From assembly GCF_029892155.1 (NCBI RefSeq), contig NZ_JARZAG010000005.1:62001-126000 (forward strand): a DNA stretch of 64,000 nucleotides, written 5' to 3'. This document shows positions 47,463 to 55,173 of the stretch, one piece after another. Below the pieces are notes generated by a model. The model did no database searches and was not told the origin of the DNA. It saw nothing but the letters and a program-made list of their open reading frames with translations. The first letter of the stretch is position 1; each line of letters opens with the position of its first letter. Source of the stretch: Kitasatospora sp. GAS204B (GTDB taxonomy: Bacteria > Actinomycetota > Actinomycetes > Streptomycetales > Streptomycetaceae). Made by a program: the position numbers and the translations under genes.

Positions 47463-47470
47463 TAGGGGTT
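47463..47470. promoter_or_regulatory. Inverted AACCCCTA box (TAGGGGTT)
   Basis: This is the reverse complement of the box at 47357 and of the one before the ABC exporter. With the 47357 site it forms a widely spaced inverted pair of boxes 106 bp apart. Confidence 0.35.
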
Positions 47471-47552
47471 GATCGGCCGCTGGACAGGGGTCGAAGGGGG
47501 CAGCTAGGAGGCGAATCGGGGGGCTGCGGATTTGCCGCGCAACTACGCTGAA

Positions 47553-47561
47553 GTTATCGCG
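47553..47561 (+). promoter_or_regulatory. GTTATCGCG box before amidinohydrolase
   Basis: Identical to the 9-mer before the ABC exporter (29266-29274) and in the same orientation. It lies 60 bp before the chosen TTG start and 30 bp before the alternative ATG at 47591. Confidence 0.3.
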
Positions 47562-47620
47562 AGTTATATGCGAACCGATCGCATGGGGAAATGCGCCGTG
47601 CCGGCCACCGGGGAGATGTG

Positions 47621-48739
47621 TTGAACGAGATGCCTCAGATACCTGCGCAGCGCGTGGAGATCGACCGGTCAGCGTCGCCCGCTCGGGAGCCGGGGCCGAT
47701 CGACATCCGCCGCTACTACGCGCACCCCGCCTACTCGGGCATCGCCACGTTCATGGGTGTGCCGCTCTGCCTCAACCAGGACGACCTGCGGGCCGGGAAC
47801 GTCGACGTGGCCGTGCTGGGCATCCCGCTGGACGCCTCGGTCGGCCACCGCGGCGCCTCCTACGGCCCGCGGATGATCCGCTCCGACGAGCGCTACGTCT
47901 TCAACACCCCCGAAGCGGTGATCAACGCCAGCACCCGGATCAACCCGTTCGACGTGCTCAAGGTGGTGGACTACGGCGACGCCGCCGTGGACCCGTTCAG
48001 CACGCCGAACTCGATCGGCCCGATCCGCTCCCTGGTCCGGGAGATCGCCGAGGTCGGCGCGGTGCCGGTGCTGCTCGGCGGCGACCACTCGCTGCTCTGG
48101 CCGAGCGTCGGCGCGCTGGCCGACGTGTACGGCCCGGAGAAGATCGGCGTGATCCACTTCGATGCCCACCCGGACTGCCACGAAAGCCAGTTCGGCCACA
48201 AGGTGACCCACAGCACCCCGATCCGGCGGATCATCGAGGACGAGAAGGTCCCGGCCGGCAACGTGGTCCAGGTCGGCCTGCGGACCATCACCGGCCCCGA
48301 CAACCAGCTGTTCAACTGGATGCGCCGGCAGGGCATGAAGTCGCACTTCATGGCCGAGATCGAGCAGATCGGGTTCAACGCGGTGCTGGACAAGGCGATC
48401 GCCGAGGTCCAGGAGAAGGCCGAGTTCGTCTACCTCTCGCTGGACATCGACGTGCTCGACCCGGCCTTCGCGCCCGGCACCGGCACCCCCGAGCCCGGCG
48501 GCCTGACGAACCGTGAGATCTTCCCGGCCTTCCGCCGGATCTGCCACGAGACCAAGGTCATCGGCATGGACGTGGTCGAGGTCGCCCCGCACCTGGACCC
48601 CGGATACTCGACCACGATGAACGCCCGGCGCGCCATCTTCGAGGGCCTGACCGGCCTGGCGATGAACCGCCTGAAGATCGCCGGACCGAACTACCTCAAC
48701 CCGATCGTCTCCGGGCAGGTCAAGTTCCCGATGGGCTGA
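47621..48739 (+). CDS. Ureohydrolase (agmatinase/guanidinobutyrase-like amidinohydrolase)
   Basis: A binuclear-manganese ureohydrolase that would release urea from a guanidino compound and leave a primary amine. With the start used, metal-ligand motifs are GGDHS (His 156), DAHPD (181-185) and SLDIDVLDP (Asp 275 and 277), all intact. At about 372 residues it is longer than agmatinases of about 310; the extra part is N-terminal. I chose TTG 47621 because GGGGAG lies 5 nt upstream; ATG 47591 and ATG 47630 are in frame. It diverges from PKS D. In pathways for guanidino- or amino-terminated polyketides such enzymes convert a 4-guanidinobutyryl end into 4-aminobutyryl, so it may tailor the polyketide. 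It could equally serve arginine/agmatine catabolism or work with the three genes downstream. Confidence 0.92.
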   Translation: MNEMPQIPAQRVEIDRSASPAREPGPIDIRRYYAHPAYSGIATFMGVPLCLNQDDLRAGNVDVAVLGIPLDASVGHRGASYGPRMIRSDERYVFNTPEAVINASTRINPFDVLKVVDYGDAAVDPFSTPNSIGPIRSLVREIAEVGAVPVLLGGDHSLLWPSVGALADVYGPEKIGVIHFDAHPDCHESQFGHKVTHSTPIRRIIEDEKVPAGNVVQVGLRTITGPDNQLFNWMRRQGMKSHFMAEIEQIGFNAVLDKAIAEVQEKAEFVYLSLDIDVLDPAFAPGTGTPEPGGLTNREIFPAFRRICHETKVIGMDVVEVAPHLDPGYSTTMNARRAIFEGLTGLAMNRLKIAGPNYLNPIVSGQVKFPMG

Positions 48740-48971
48740 GGCTGTCACGTTTCCCGGCGGGGTGAGGCCGGCCCGCCAGGCCGAGGCCGCCGGGCACCCG
48801 CGACCGTGCGCGTCCGCAACGTCACGTCTCGTCGTCGTGGTGGCCGCGCGCGCGGTGGGCGGTGGTGGGAGGTTGGTCTCTGGGGGCGGAAGCGGCGGCC
48901 GCGTGATCGCGGTCGCCGGAGCACGGCGGCGAAGCGGCCGCCGGGCCGTCGAGCCCGTTCGGAGGTGCCCC

Positions 48972-50315
48972 ATGGCCGTGTCGATGGGAGTCGAGGAGGA
49001 GTTCCACATCGTCGATGTGGAGAGCCGGATGCTGGTCCCACGAGCGCCCGAGGTGCTGGACCGGTTACCACGGCGCGGCTTCGCTCACGAGTTCCAGCGG
49101 TCGGTCGTCGAGTCCAACAGCGGCGTGCACCGCTCGCTGGACGCCCTGCACGCCGATCTGGCCCGCTCCCGGCGGACCCTGGCCGCTGCCGCTGCCCCGC
49201 TGGGCCTGGCGCCCGTCGCGGCCGGCACCCCGCCGCTGGCCCGCCTGGGCACGGTGGCGGCCACCGCGCACCCCCGCTACCTGCACATGGCCGACGAGTA
49301 CCGCAGGGTGGCCGACGAGCAGCTGATCTGCGGCGCACAGGTCCACGTGGACGTGCCCGACCGCGACACGGCGGTCCGCGCGATCTGCGTGCTGGCGCCC
49401 TGGCTGCCCACCCTGCTGGCGCTGTCGACCAGTTCGCCCTGCTGGCTCGGCGCGGACACCGGCTATGCCAGCTGGCGCACCCTGCTCTGGCAGCGCTGGC
49501 CCAGCACGGGGCCGGCCGGCTGCTTCGCCTCGGCGGCCGAGTACGACGCCGCCGTGGCCGAGCTGGTGCGCTCCGGGGTGGTCAGTGACCCGGGGATGGT
49601 CTACTACGACGTCCGGCCCTCCGCGCACCAGCAGACGCTGGAACTGCGGATCTGCGACGCCTGCCCGCGCCTGGAGACCGTGCTGCTGATCGCCGGGCTG
49701 TTCCGCGCGCTGGTGGTCGACGCCTGCGAGACCGTACAGCACAGGCCCGCAGAACGGACGCCCGGAGAGCACCGCTGCCCGCCGGCCCGCCAGCAGTGGC
49801 TGCGCGCCGCGACCTGGCGGGCCGCCCGCTCGGGGCTGGACGGCGACCTGCTGGACCCGGCCACCGGGCAACCCGCACCGGCCGACGCCGTGGTCCGCGC
49901 CTTGCTGGCCCGGTCGCGCCCGACCCTGGAGGCGTACGGCGACTGGTCGACCGTCGTGGAGCTGACCGAGCACACGCTGCGTGGCGGCACCGCCGCCCGC
50001 CGGCTGCGGCAGGTCGCCGCCACCGCCGGCCTGCCGGCCGCGGTGGACCTGCTGATCGCCCAGACCCGGACGGCCCGCACCGTCGACGCCGGCCGGGCCC
50101 GGCTCGGCCGGACCGGGTCGCCCGCCCGCCGCCGACCGAACCGCCCGGCCCGGCTGGCGCCCCACCGGCCGAGCACGCCGCTCTGCCGGCGCAGCCGGAT
50201 CGCGGCCATCGAGGAACGGGCCTGCGCCTGCAGCGCCGACCCGGCGACGGCCGCGCTGCTGCCCCGAGCGCCCCAGCACTGGTCGGACGGCGGTGAACCG
50301 GCATGTGCGGGCTGA
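48972..50315 (+). CDS. Carboxylate-amine ligase, YbdK/GCS2 family (contains TTA codon)
   Basis: A 447-residue member of the glutamate-cysteine ligase type 2 fold, which joins a carboxylate to an amine using ATP. Family hallmarks are GVEEEFHIVD (residues 6-15), the SNSGVH segment, GAQVHVDV, and DVRPSAHQQTLELRICDACP. ATG 48972 follows GGAGG by 6 nt. The catalytic part ends near residue 370, the usual YbdK length; an Arg/Pro-rich tail of roughly 75 residues ending in RACACSADPA is extra. Codon 32 is TTA (49065-49067), the rare bldA-read leucine codon, so translation is probably restricted to late growth. The gene overlaps the next start by 13 nt, implying coupling. Given the partner it may form a gamma-glutamyl or glutaminyl dipeptide bond; the actual substrate is unknown. 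Confidence 0.88.
   Translation: MAVSMGVEEEFHIVDVESRMLVPRAPEVLDRLPRRGFAHEFQRSVVESNSGVHRSLDALHADLARSRRTLAAAAAPLGLAPVAAGTPPLARLGTVAATAHPRYLHMADEYRRVADEQLICGAQVHVDVPDRDTAVRAICVLAPWLPTLLALSTSSPCWLGADTGYASWRTLLWQRWPSTGPAGCFASAAEYDAAVAELVRSGVVSDPGMVYYDVRPSAHQQTLELRICDACPRLETVLLIAGLFRALVVDACETVQHRPAERTPGEHRCPPARQQWLRAATWRAARSGLDGDLLDPATGQPAPADAVVRALLARSRPTLEAYGDWSTVVELTEHTLRGGTAARRLRQVAATAGLPAAVDLLIAQTRTARTVDAGRARLGRTGSPARRRPNRPARLAPHRPSTPLCRRSRIAAIEERACACSADPATAALLPRAPQHWSDGGEPACAG
49065..49067 (+). promoter_or_regulatory. TTA leucine codon (bldA control point)
   Basis: In frame at codon 32 of the carboxylate-amine ligase. In streptomycetes TTA is read only by the bldA tRNA, which accumulates late in development. 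I did not see another in-frame TTA in the genes I scanned by eye. Confidence 0.75.
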
Positions 50316-52087
50316 GCGGAGAGATCCGTTTCGACGGCGGGCGCCCGGACCTGGCCGCCGTGGAGCGGATGACCGACCGATTGGCGGCCCGCGGACCCGA
50401 CGGCCGGGGGCTCTGGTCCCAGGGCGCCGTGGCGCTCGGCCACCGCCGCCTGAAGATCATCGACCTGTCGGAGCGCGGCGCCCAGCCGATGACCGACTCG
50501 GAGAGCCGGCTGACCGGCGTCTTCAACGGCTGTATCTACAACTACCGGGAGCTGCGGCGGGAGCTGGCGGGCCTGGGCCACCGCTTCTTCTCCGGCTCGG
50601 ACACCGAGGTGCTGCTCAAGGCGTACCGGCAGTGGGGGACGGCCTGCGTCGACCACCTGTTCGGCATGTTCGCCTTCGCCGTGGTCGAGCAGGACACCGG
50701 ACGGGTGGTGCTCGCCCGTGACCGGCTCGGCATCAAGCCGCTCTACCTGGCGCAGCGGGCCGACCGGCTGCGCTTCGCCTCCTCGCTGCCGGCCCTGCTC
50801 GCCGGGGGCGGGGTGGACACCTCGCTCGATCCGGCCGCGCTGCACCAGTACCTGACCCTGCACGGCACCGTGGTGGCGCCGCGCACCGTGCTGGCCGGCG
50901 TGCGCAAGCTGGCACCCGCCACCGTGCGGGTGGTCGAGCCGGACGGCACGCAGCACGACCACCGCTACTGGCAGCCGTCCTACCGGCGGCGGCCCGAGCA
51001 CGCGGACATGGACGCCGCCGACTGGCGCGACGCAGTGCTGGACGCGCTGCGCACGGCGGTCCGCCGCCGCACGGTGGCCGACGTGCCGCTGGGCGTACTG
51101 CTCTCCGGCGGCCTCGACTCCAGCCTGATCGTGGCGCTGCTGGCCGAAGCGGGCCAGTGCGACCAGGCCACCTTCAGCGTGGGCTTCGAGGCGGAGCGCG
51201 GCGAGCAGGGCGACGAGTTCCACTACTCGGACCTGGTGGCCCGGGAGTTCGCCACCGACCACCACCAGATCATGGTCCCCTCGGACCGGCTGCGGACCGC
51301 GCTGGACCGGGCGGTGGCGGCCATGAGCGAGCCGATGGTCAGCCACGACGTGGTCGCCTTCCACCTGCTCGCGGAGCAGGTCTCGAAGCACGTCAACGTG
51401 GTGCAGAGCGGGCAGGGGGCCGACGAGATCTTCGCCGGGTACCGCTGGCATCCGGCGCTGGCGGCCGTGCCGCGCGAGCGGGAGCCCGAGACCTTCGTCG
51501 AGGTGTTCTTCGACCGGTCGCACGCCGAGTTGGGCCGGATGCTTCAGCCGGAGCTGCTGGCGGACCGCGACGTCTCCGGTGAGCTGGTCGGGGCCGAGAT
51601 GGCGGTCGAGGGGGCTGAGAGCGCCCTGGACGCGGCGCTGCGGCTGGACACCCACGTCCTGATGATCGACGACCCGGTCAAGCGGGTCGACAACATGACC
51701 ATGGACTGGGGCCTGGAGGCACGCGTGCCGTTCCTGGACCACGAGTTGGTCGAGCTGGCCGCCGCCTGCCCGCCGGAGTTCAAGCTGGCTCACGGCGGCA
51801 AGGGCGTGCTCAAGGACGCCGCCCGCAAGCTGCTGCCGAGCGAGGTCGTCGACCGGCCCAAGGGCTACTTCCCGGTGCCGGCGATCCGCCGGATGGCTCC
51901 GCCGGTGCTGGACCGGATCCAGCAGGCCCTGTCGGCGCCCGAGGCGCGGACCCGGGGGATCTTCCGCCCCGGATATCTGGCCGAGCTGCTGGCCGCGCCG
52001 GACGACCACCGCACCAGGCGCGGGGCGAACACCCTGTGGCAGGTCGCGCTGCTGGAGATGTGGCTGCAGTCCCACGGGATCGACTGA
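50303..52087 (+). CDS. asnO: N-acetylglutaminylglutamine amidotransferase-like (asparagine synthase family)
   Basis: A 594-residue class II glutamine amidotransferase joined to an ATP-pyrophosphatase domain. Cys2 of MCGLSGE is the glutaminase nucleophile; the PP-loop LLSGGLDSS is about residues 266-274. Blocks such as GHRRLKIIDLS, SEPMVSHD, VVQSGQGADEIFAGY, DDPVKRVDNMTM and GLEARVPFLDHE match the enzyme that amidates N-acetylglutaminylglutamine, an osmoprotectant of pseudomonads and rhizobia, more closely than ordinary AsnB. The ATG lies inside the end of the ligase gene (13-nt overlap). The usual partner, a GNAT/ATP-grasp dipeptide synthetase, is absent here, and the upstream YbdK-type ligase may replace it. 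An alternative role is forming a terminal carboxamide on another metabolite. The substrate is inferred, the family is clear. Confidence 0.88.
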   Translation: MCGLSGEIRFDGGRPDLAAVERMTDRLAARGPDGRGLWSQGAVALGHRRLKIIDLSERGAQPMTDSESRLTGVFNGCIYNYRELRRELAGLGHRFFSGSDTEVLLKAYRQWGTACVDHLFGMFAFAVVEQDTGRVVLARDRLGIKPLYLAQRADRLRFASSLPALLAGGGVDTSLDPAALHQYLTLHGTVVAPRTVLAGVRKLAPATVRVVEPDGTQHDHRYWQPSYRRRPEHADMDAADWRDAVLDALRTAVRRRTVADVPLGVLLSGGLDSSLIVALLAEAGQCDQATFSVGFEAERGEQGDEFHYSDLVAREFATDHHQIMVPSDRLRTALDRAVAAMSEPMVSHDVVAFHLLAEQVSKHVNVVQSGQGADEIFAGYRWHPALAAVPREREPETFVEVFFDRSHAELGRMLQPELLADRDVSGELVGAEMAVEGAESALDAALRLDTHVLMIDDPVKRVDNMTMDWGLEARVPFLDHELVELAAACPPEFKLAHGGKGVLKDAARKLLPSEVVDRPKGYFPVPAIRRMAPPVLDRIQQALSAPEARTRGIFRPGYLAELLAAPDDHRTRRGANTLWQVALLEMWLQSHGID

Positions 52088-52101
52088 GCGGGAGGCGCAC
52101 G

Positions 52102-54213
52102 GTGGCGGATCAGCGGCCCGACCCGGTGGCCTCGGCGCAGGCGGCGCCGCTGGCCGAAGCCCTGCCGGACGCCCCGGGGGCCCGGGACGCGCCCAGCCCG
52201 GTGACCGCCCACGGCTGCTGGTACCCGTCGGCGGACCCGGCCGGCGGGCAGCTGGCCTTCATCTGCAACCGCGGCGGCGTGCCGCAGCTGTGGACGGGCT
52301 CGGCCGACGGCGGCGAGGTGCACCTGCTGGACGCCGGGCCCGACCCGGTCCTGGAGGTCTCCTGGTCCCCGGACGGCCGCTGGATCGCCTACACCACCGC
52401 CCCCGGCGGCGGCGAGCACACCCGGGTCCTGTGCGTGCGCCCGGACGGCAGCGACCGCCGGGTGCTGGCCGGTGCCGCGCCCGGCAGCACCGCCTATCTG
52501 GGCCGCTGGACGCGTGACGGTTCGGCGATCGCCGTCACCGCCACCGACCCGCCGTCCGGCCTGCTGGTCGCCGAGCACGGCGCCGCCCCGCTGTCCGCCA
52601 CGCCGTACGGGCAACCGCCCCAGGAGCCGTACCCGAGCGGCTGGGCCAGCCGCAACGGGCGCTCGGTGCTGCTCGGCGGCGCCGGGCCCGAGCAGCCCGG
52701 CAGAGCGCTGGTCCCGCCACCGCCGGCCCCCTACGGACCCGCCCCCGAGCCGCACCTCTCGGGCGGCGGCCTCGCCGCCTACCTGGCCGATCCGGCCGGT
52801 GCCCGGCCGCCCGAGCTGCTCGCCACCGAACCGGCGGGCGCCACCCTGCGGGTCTGCGACACCACCCCGGACGCCCGGCTCGTCCTGCTGCTGCGCGGAC
52901 CACGCGGGCGGCGGGAGGCCGTGGTGCTGCGGACCGGCAGCCGGGAGACGGCCTGCACGGTGCCGGTGGCCGACGGCGATCCGTGGATCGGCCGCTTCTC
53001 GCCCGACGGCCGGGCGCTGTACCTGCGCAGCGACGTCGACCGCGAGTTCGCGGCCCTGCTCACCGCCGAACTCGCACCCGACGGCAGCTGCCGGCGGCTC
53101 GTGGTGAGCGCCGAGCGGCAGGACGCCGACCTGGAGCTGCTCTCGGTCCGCGACGACGGGCGGACCGCCGTGCTGGCCTGGAACATGCGCGGGTGCAGCG
53201 AGTTGGAGACCCTCGTGCTGCCCCCGACCGGGGTCGGCGGGCTCGACGGCAGCCGCGTCCCGCTGCCGCACGAGGTGGTGACCCGGGTCAGCCCGGCCGG
53301 TCCGCGCGGCCTCGCGCTGGCCGTCTCCGGCTCCGGGCGGCGTCCCGGCGTCTGGCACACGCCCGACGGCGCGGCACTCGCCCGCACGCCGTGGTCCTCG
53401 CGTGACGAGGACGCCGTCGCCCCCGGCCGGCCACCGGTGCGACCCGAGCACCTGCGCCTGCGGGCCCGCGACGGGCTGGAGTTGGGCGGCTGGCACTACC
53501 GCGCGCTGGGCCGTGACCCCGGCCGCCAGGCGCCGTGCGTCCTGCATCTGCACGGCGGCCCCGAGCAGCAGGAACGACCCGTCTTCGACCCGCTGTACCA
53601 CGAGTTGCTCGGCCGCGGCCTGGACGTCTTCGCCCCTGACGTGCGCGGCTCGCTGGGCGCGGGCCGCTCCTTCGTCGACGCCGACCTGGGCGCCGGGCGC
53701 CTCGCGGCGATCGACGACGTCGCGGACTGCGCGGCGCACCTGGTCACCGCGGGCCTGGCCGACCCCCGACGGCTCGCCGTGATGGGCCGCTCCTACGGCG
53801 GCTACCTCACGCTGGCCTCGCTGGTCTGGCATCCGGAGCTGTTCCGCACCGGTGTCTCGGTGTGCGGCATGTCGGACTTCCTGACCTTCTTCGCCGGCAC
53901 CGAGCCGTGGATCGCCCGCTCGGCGGCCGCCAAGTACGGCCACCCCGAACGCGACCGGGACCTGCTGCACACGCTCTCCCCGATGAGCCGGATCGACGCG
54001 CTGCGGGTACCGCTGCTGGCCGTCCACGGGGAGCACGACACCAACGTCCCGCCGGGCGAGTCCGAGCAGATGGTCCGGGCCGCCCGGCAACGCGGCATCC
54101 CCGCCGAGCTGCTGGTGCTGCCCGACGAGGGCCACGACTTCGTCCGCACCCGCAACCGGGTGCTGTTCCGCCGCACCGCGGCCGACTGGATCGAGCGGCA
54201 CCTGGCCGGGTGA
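52102..54213 (+). CDS. S9 family serine peptidase (prolyl oligopeptidase/acylaminoacyl peptidase-like)
   Basis: About 703 residues: an N-terminal seven-bladed beta-propeller region (repeated SWSPDGRW and RFSPDGR-type blades) followed by an alpha/beta-hydrolase domain. The nucleophile is Ser 564 in GRSYGG, the acid Asp 646 in GEHDTNVP, and the base His 678 in EGHDF. No signal peptide is seen, so it should be cytoplasmic and act on small peptides or acylated amino acids. GTG 52102 follows GGAGG by 6 nt and lies 14 nt after the amidotransferase stop, so the three genes form one operon. Peptidases also accompany known N-acetylglutaminylglutamine loci (M42 type), suggesting it recycles the product, or removes a protecting aminoacyl group. 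Both are inference. Confidence 0.9.
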   Translation: MADQRPDPVASAQAAPLAEALPDAPGARDAPSPVTAHGCWYPSADPAGGQLAFICNRGGVPQLWTGSADGGEVHLLDAGPDPVLEVSWSPDGRWIAYTTAPGGGEHTRVLCVRPDGSDRRVLAGAAPGSTAYLGRWTRDGSAIAVTATDPPSGLLVAEHGAAPLSATPYGQPPQEPYPSGWASRNGRSVLLGGAGPEQPGRALVPPPPAPYGPAPEPHLSGGGLAAYLADPAGARPPELLATEPAGATLRVCDTTPDARLVLLLRGPRGRREAVVLRTGSRETACTVPVADGDPWIGRFSPDGRALYLRSDVDREFAALLTAELAPDGSCRRLVVSAERQDADLELLSVRDDGRTAVLAWNMRGCSELETLVLPPTGVGGLDGSRVPLPHEVVTRVSPAGPRGLALAVSGSGRRPGVWHTPDGAALARTPWSSRDEDAVAPGRPPVRPEHLRLRARDGLELGGWHYRALGRDPGRQAPCVLHLHGGPEQQERPVFDPLYHELLGRGLDVFAPDVRGSLGAGRSFVDADLGAGRLAAIDDVADCAAHLVTAGLADPRRLAVMGRSYGGYLTLASLVWHPELFRTGVSVCGMSDFLTFFAGTEPWIARSAAAKYGHPERDRDLLHTLSPMSRIDALRVPLLAVHGEHDTNVPPGESEQMVRAARQRGIPAELLVLPDEGHDFVRTRNRVLFRRTAADWIERHLAG

Positions 54214-54257
54214 GCGGTGCCGGCACGGACGCGGCACGAGCGGACCGGCCGGACGCC

Positions 54258-55070
54258 TCAGCTCACCACGAGGCTGCCCGGCGGCGGCACGATGCCGAAC
54301 TCCGCCTCCAACACCGCTGCCACCTCCCGCTCGCCCGTCACCGTGCGCTCCTGGACGGTGCCGTCCGGGCCGGTCACGGTGAGGGTGTCCCCGACCAGCA
54401 GCAACTGGCCGTCCGCCAACGCCCGTTGCACGTAGAGCCGTTGCCGGAACGGCGAGCGCGGGTGGGTGGCCACGTACCAGTTGGCGACCTGACAGTCGGA
54501 TGCCTGGAACGGCTCCTCGGTGAACGCGTACTGGTCCTGCCAGGCGTCGTCGTGCCAGGCCTGCAGCACCAGGCCCGGCAGCGGACCGCCGGACGGCTCG
54601 GCCAACAGCCGGCGCCGCCGCCGGCCACCGCTCCACTCCGTACCCGCCAGCAGCGGCAGCGGTTCCAGCAGCGCGCCGGCCGCACCGAAGCCGACGTCCG
54701 CGAGGTAACGGTGCGGCTCGCCCGGCACCTCGACGGCCAGCAGCATGTGCGTGCGCGGCCGGATGTCACCGGGCCCCGCCCCGACCCGGACCCGGGCCGT
54801 CAGCCGGGTGACCGTGAAGCCCAACTGCTCCAGGACGGCGGCGAAGAGCGTGTTGTGCTCGTAGCAGTAACCGCCGCGCGGGCCGTCGACGAGCTTGGCC
54901 TGCAAGGCGTCGAGGTCCAGCGAGGGCGCCGTGCCGCCCAGCGCTTCCAGGTTCTCGAACGGGATGCCGCAGATGTGCGCCCGGTGCAGCGAGCGCAGCG
55001 TCTCGGCGGTGGCCCGGTGCTCGCCGTCCCAGCCGATCCGGGCGGCGTAGCGTTGAAGATCGACAGTCAT
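54258..55070 (-). CDS. nat: Arylamine N-acetyltransferase family protein
   Basis: A 270-residue cysteine acyltransferase. The catalytic triad is complete: Cys 69 in RGGYCYEHN, His 108 in THMLL and Asp 125 in DVGFG, at the positions usual for NATs. ATG 55070 is preferred to GTG 55079 although neither has a strong ribosome binding site. The gene is convergent with the S9 peptidase (44-bp gap). Ordinary NATs acetylate arylamines and hydrazines from acetyl-CoA. In ansamycin clusters homologues act as amide synthases that release the polyketide as a macrolactam; no aminohydroxybenzoate-type genes are seen here, so a housekeeping or detoxifying role is more likely. Confidence 0.9.
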   Translation of the reverse strand: MTVDLQRYAARIGWDGEHRATAETLRSLHRAHICGIPFENLEALGGTAPSLDLDALQAKLVDGPRGGYCYEHNTLFAAVLEQLGFTVTRLTARVRVGAGPGDIRPRTHMLLAVEVPGEPHRYLADVGFGAAGALLEPLPLLAGTEWSGGRRRRRLLAEPSGGPLPGLVLQAWHDDAWQDQYAFTEEPFQASDCQVANWYVATHPRSPFRQRLYVQRALADGQLLLVGDTLTVTGPDGTVQERTVTGEREVAAVLEAEFGIVPPPGSLVVS

Positions 55071-55173
55071 ACCCGTCACGGTACGGCGCGGCGGTCAGGG
55101 GGCAGCAGTCAGGGGCAGCGGGCCACCGGGGGACGCCGACGCAGGGTTTGACGCGGGGCTTAGGGTGTCCGCC

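Larger units (their letters stand above)
47004..47620. promoter_or_regulatory. Divergent control region between PKS D and amidinohydrolase
   Basis: About 617 bp with no convincing gene. It holds two AACCCCTA-type sites (47357-47364; 47463-47470 inverted), CCCCTAGGG at 47370-47378, a 10-bp direct repeat 21 bp apart, and a GTTATCGCG box. The last 100 bp before the amidinohydrolase are relatively AT-rich (GAGTTATATGCG), as expected for a promoter. Confidence 0.7.

Noticed and set aside
47669..49009. 446-codon minus-strand frame opposite the amidinohydrolase
   Set aside because: Shadow of the ureohydrolase gene, whose metal motifs are on the plus strand.
49604..52075. 823-codon minus-strand frame opposite ligase and amidotransferase
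   Set aside because: His/Gln/Arg-rich shadow with no recognisable motif; plus-strand proteins are clear family members.
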